Shown here: positions 4,137 through 6,509 of the stretch, one piece after another | Layout of the letters: each line of letters starts with the position of its first letter | Numbering within the stretch: the first letter of the stretch is position 1 | Assembly (NCBI GenBank): GCA_027623875.1 | Contig: JAQBUS010000069.1 | Span: 1-6,509 of the forward strand | From: Pseudomonadota bacterium | GTDB taxonomy: Bacteria; Pseudomonadota; Alphaproteobacteria; Rhodobacterales; Rhodobacteraceae | Direction of reading: 5' to 3' | Length of the DNA: 6,509 nt | Made by a program: the position numbers and the translations under genes | The notes under the pieces: generated by a model | The model's database searches: none | Told to the model about the DNA's origin: nothing | Seen by the model: only the letters and a program-made list of their open reading frames with translations

Positions 4137-6509
4137 TAGCTACAACCCGATGTGCCACCACAAGTATTACACTTCATACAAGTTCCATTTCGAACCAGTG
4201 TATAATTCCCGCATTCACCACATGGATCCCCTTCGTAACCTTGCATTTTTGCTTTTGCCCTGGGATCTAGGTCTAAAGGGTTACTCAACACGTTTGAGCT
4301 TTCAGAGGTACGCTCGTTCGTTAAGTCAACTTCAACAGGCTCCACTCTCAGATCCAGCTCTATGCCAGTCGCCGTCGATACTCCAGACAGGTTCAATCCA
4401 CCTTGCAGTATTTGAAGTTCACGCGGCACTCGTTTTCTCAAGTAACCTGATGAGCTAATCTGTTTTAAAACCTCTAATGATTTTGATGACGCCTTGTCCC
4501 CCACCGATTCAATATTTCGCAAATCATTGCTCTCTCCACGTCCTAAATCATCGAAGCTGGCACCTTCTGGCTTAACGTGCGCCAAATCTGAACGATCCAA
4601 GTACGAAACAGCTAGCTCTCTAAAGATATAATCTAAAATCGATGTGGCGTTCTTTATGGAGTCATTCCCTTGAACCATTCCAGCTGGTTCAAACTTGGTA
4701 AATGTAAACGCATCGACAAACTCTTCCAGTGGGACACCATACTGAAGGCCCACAGAAACCGCTATCGCAAAATTATTCATCATTGCACGGAATCCAGCCC
4801 CCTCTTTATGCATATCGATAAATATCTCTCCAAGAGCGCCGGTCTCGTATTCGCCTGTCCTTAAGTAGACTTTATGGCCTCCGACCATAGCTTTTTGTGT
4901 GTATCCCTTGCGTCGCTGAGGCATCTTTTCTCTGTGCGAGTTTAAGACTTCTTTTATGATAACCCTCTCTATGATTTTCTCAGCAAGTACCGCAGATTTT
5001 TGATGTGGATTACCTGTTTCTAGAATTTCAGCAGCTTCGTCATCATCTTCTATAAGCGCCGAAGCAAGAGGTTGTGATAACTTTGACCCATCCCGATAAA
5101 GAGCATTTGCTTTAATCCCTAAAGACCAACTCAATTCATATGCTTGTTTGCAGTCCTCTATAGTAGCGTTATTGGGCATATTTATTGTCTTAGAGATCGC
5201 CCCAGAAATAAAAGATTGCGCCGCTGCCATCATATATATGTGGCTATTAACGGAAAGAAATCTTGTTCCTTTTTTTCCACAAGGATTAGCACAGTCAAAT
5301 ATGCTATAATCCTCTTCGGGCATATGTGGAGCTCCTTCGACGGTCATAGTTCCACAAACATGATCATTAGCCATTTCTATTTGATCTTTACTAAATCCTA
5401 AATGCTGCAACATATTAAATGAGGGATTGTTTAATTCAGCTGTTGGAATCCCGAGCGTTTTATTGCAAAAATCCTCTCCTAGCGTCCACTGATTAAAAAC
5501 AAACTTAATGTCAAATGCGCTCGGGAGTGCGGCTTCTAGTTTTGCAATTTCTAACTCTCCAAAGCCATGCCCAATGAGAGAAGTGTGATTTATTCCCGGA
5601 CAATTACCAAGTGTTCCATGTCCCACAGCATACGAAATGATTTCTTCAATTTTAGATGGTGTGTAACCTAATTTGGCTAATCCTGCTGGGACACTTCTAT
5701 TTATTATCTTAAAGTACCCTCCTCCAGCAAGTTTCTTAAATTTAACTAGCGCAAAATCTGGCTCTATTCCTGTTGTATCACAATCCATAACCAAACCTAT
5801 TGTGCCTGTCGGAGCAATAACGGTTGACTGTGCATTTCTAAAGCCAAATTTTGTTCCTAACTCTAAGGCCAAATCCCAACTTTCCTGAGCCAATTTAACC
5901 AAGCGCTGGTCCGGACACGATTTCATATCTAGTGGAACGGGTTTAACTGATAAGCCCATATAATTTTGGTCATTTCCGTATGCCGCATTTCTATGGTTTT
6001 TTATAACCCTAAGCATGCTATTCGCATTATTTACATATCTTGGAAATGGTCCGATTTCTTTAGCCATTTCTGCCGATGTAGCATAGGACGTCCCAGTCAT
6101 CAGTGCGGTAAGTGTCGCACAAAGAGACCTGCCCTCTACACTGTCATAACCAAGGCCCATACTCATCAGAAGCCCGCCAATGTTGGCATAACCCAATCCA
6201 AGCGTTCTAAAATCATAAGATCTCTGTGCTATTTCCTTAGATGGAAACTGGGCCATCATTACCGATATCTCAAGCGTAATAGTCCATAGCCTGGTCGAGT
6301 GGATATATAGGTCTGCATTAAATAAATCGTCTTTGTAATATGTCAGTAAATTCATTGATGCCAGGTTGCAGGCTGTGTCATCCAGAAACATATATTCAGA
6401 GCAAGGGTTAGATCCTCTAATTTCACCGTCCTCGGGACAAGTGTGCCAGGAGTTTACCGTGTCGTGATATTGAATGCCTGGATCGGCACAAGACCAGGCA
6501 GCATTACCG
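4136..6509 (-). CDS. nrdJ: Adenosylcobalamin-dependent ribonucleotide reductase (class II), C-terminal part
   Basis: Reduces ribonucleotides to deoxyribonucleotides with a thiyl radical generated from coenzyme B12, needing neither oxygen nor a separate radical subunit. The open frame continues to the window edge without a stop, so the 5' end is missing; 790 residues are visible. Long alphaproteobacterial NrdJ proteins have around 1,200, so several hundred N-terminal residues are probably outside. In visible-fragment numbering, NPCSE at 34-38 is the N-x-C-x-E active site with the radical cysteine Cys36 (codon 6403-6401), and Cys47 in DDTACNLASMNL is the matching redox cysteine. The phosphate-loop APTGTIG is at 232-238, and KTINMPN near 440 marks the end of the barrel. 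A TSCPD domain spans about 540-645. A tail with six cysteines (763, 766, 777, 780, 783, 789) ends the protein; such cysteines are thought to relay reducing power or bind zinc. The stop TAG is at 4138-4136. Its promoter is outside the window. Confidence 0.95.
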   Translation of the reverse strand, partial: GNAAWSCADPGIQYHDTVNSWHTCPEDGEIRGSNPCSEYMFLDDTACNLASMNLLTYYKDDLFNADLYIHSTRLWTITLEISVMMAQFPSKEIAQRSYDFRTLGLGYANIGGLLMSMGLGYDSVEGRSLCATLTALMTGTSYATSAEMAKEIGPFPRYVNNANSMLRVIKNHRNAAYGNDQNYMGLSVKPVPLDMKSCPDQRLVKLAQESWDLALELGTKFGFRNAQSTVIAPTGTIGLVMDCDTTGIEPDFALVKFKKLAGGGYFKIINRSVPAGLAKLGYTPSKIEEIISYAVGHGTLGNCPGINHTSLIGHGFGELEIAKLEAALPSAFDIKFVFNQWTLGEDFCNKTLGIPTAELNNPSFNMLQHLGFSKDQIEMANDHVCGTMTVEGAPHMPEEDYSIFDCANPCGKKGTRFLSVNSHIYMMAAAQSFISGAISKTINMPNNATIEDCKQAYELSWSLGIKANALYRDGSKLSQPLASALIEDDDEAAEILETGNPHQKSAVLAEKIIERVIIKEVLNSHREKMPQRRKGYTQKAMVGGHKVYLRTGEYETGALGEIFIDMHKEGAGFRAMMNNFAIAVSVGLQYGVPLEEFVDAFTFTKFEPAGMVQGNDSIKNATSILDYIFRELAVSYLDRSDLAHVKPEGASFDDLGRGESNDLRNIESVGDKASSKSLEVLKQISSSGYLRKRVPRELQILQGGLNLSGVSTATGIELDLRVEPVEVDLTNERTSESSNVLSNPLDLDPRAKAKMQGYEGDPCGECGNYTLVRNGTCMKCNTCGGTSGCS

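Noticed and set aside
4150..6289. Several plus-strand open frames of 64-107 codons opposite nrdJ
   Set aside because: All lie within the antisense of a well-conserved reductase sequence and show no ribosome binding sites or family resemblance.
6391..6393. ATG (6393-6391) as the true start of a shorter nrdJ
   Set aside because: The frame stays open upstream to the window edge and encodes the conserved NPCSE active site just before this Met, so the Met is internal.

Overview
The window looks like a piece of chromosome from an A+T-leaning proteobacterium, most likely an alphaproteobacterium and perhaps a marine one. G+C is roughly 40% by eye and clearly lower between genes. The lineage guess rests on the long adenosylcobalamin-dependent ribonucleotide reductase, with its TSCPD domain and cysteine-rich tail, and on the wording of the acetolactate synthase, both of which resemble alphaproteobacterial versions as I remember them. 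No search was possible, so the lineage is an inference.

Bases 1-251 hold no convincing gene. They carry a good intrinsic terminator for an unseen upstream gene (11-46), an A/T-only perfect inverted repeat (98-124), a candidate sigma-70-type promoter (129-157) and a leader of about 90 bases before the first gene. On the plus strand follow four genes packed head to tail: ilvI (252-2009) and ilvH (2049-2606), the large and regulatory small subunits of acetolactate synthase; a Rieske-type oxygenase alpha subunit (2676-3821) after a 69-base gap; and a small 70-residue protein (3818-4030) whose TTG start overlaps the oxygenase stop codon. On the minus strand, convergent with this cluster, lies the C-terminal part of nrdJ (4136-6509), whose 5' end runs off the window. 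The 105-base convergent gap ends in a short hairpin that touches the nrdJ stop codon.

IlvI and IlvH catalyse the first common step of valine, leucine and isoleucine synthesis, and NrdJ makes deoxyribonucleotides with a B12 cofactor. These are core metabolism. The less explained part is the oxygenase plus small-protein pair placed directly behind ilvIH, where a branched-chain pathway gene such as ilvC might be expected. The oxygenase has all Rieske and mononuclear-iron ligands, but a glutamate where classical ring-hydroxylating dioxygenases carry the bridging aspartate. This points away from an aromatic dioxygenase and towards the carnitine/choline/betaine-type monooxygenases. No reductase partner is encoded here. 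I see no mobile element, CRISPR array, tRNA or rRNA, and no clear evidence of a wholly new system; the oxygenase with its coupled small protein is the best candidate for something undescribed.
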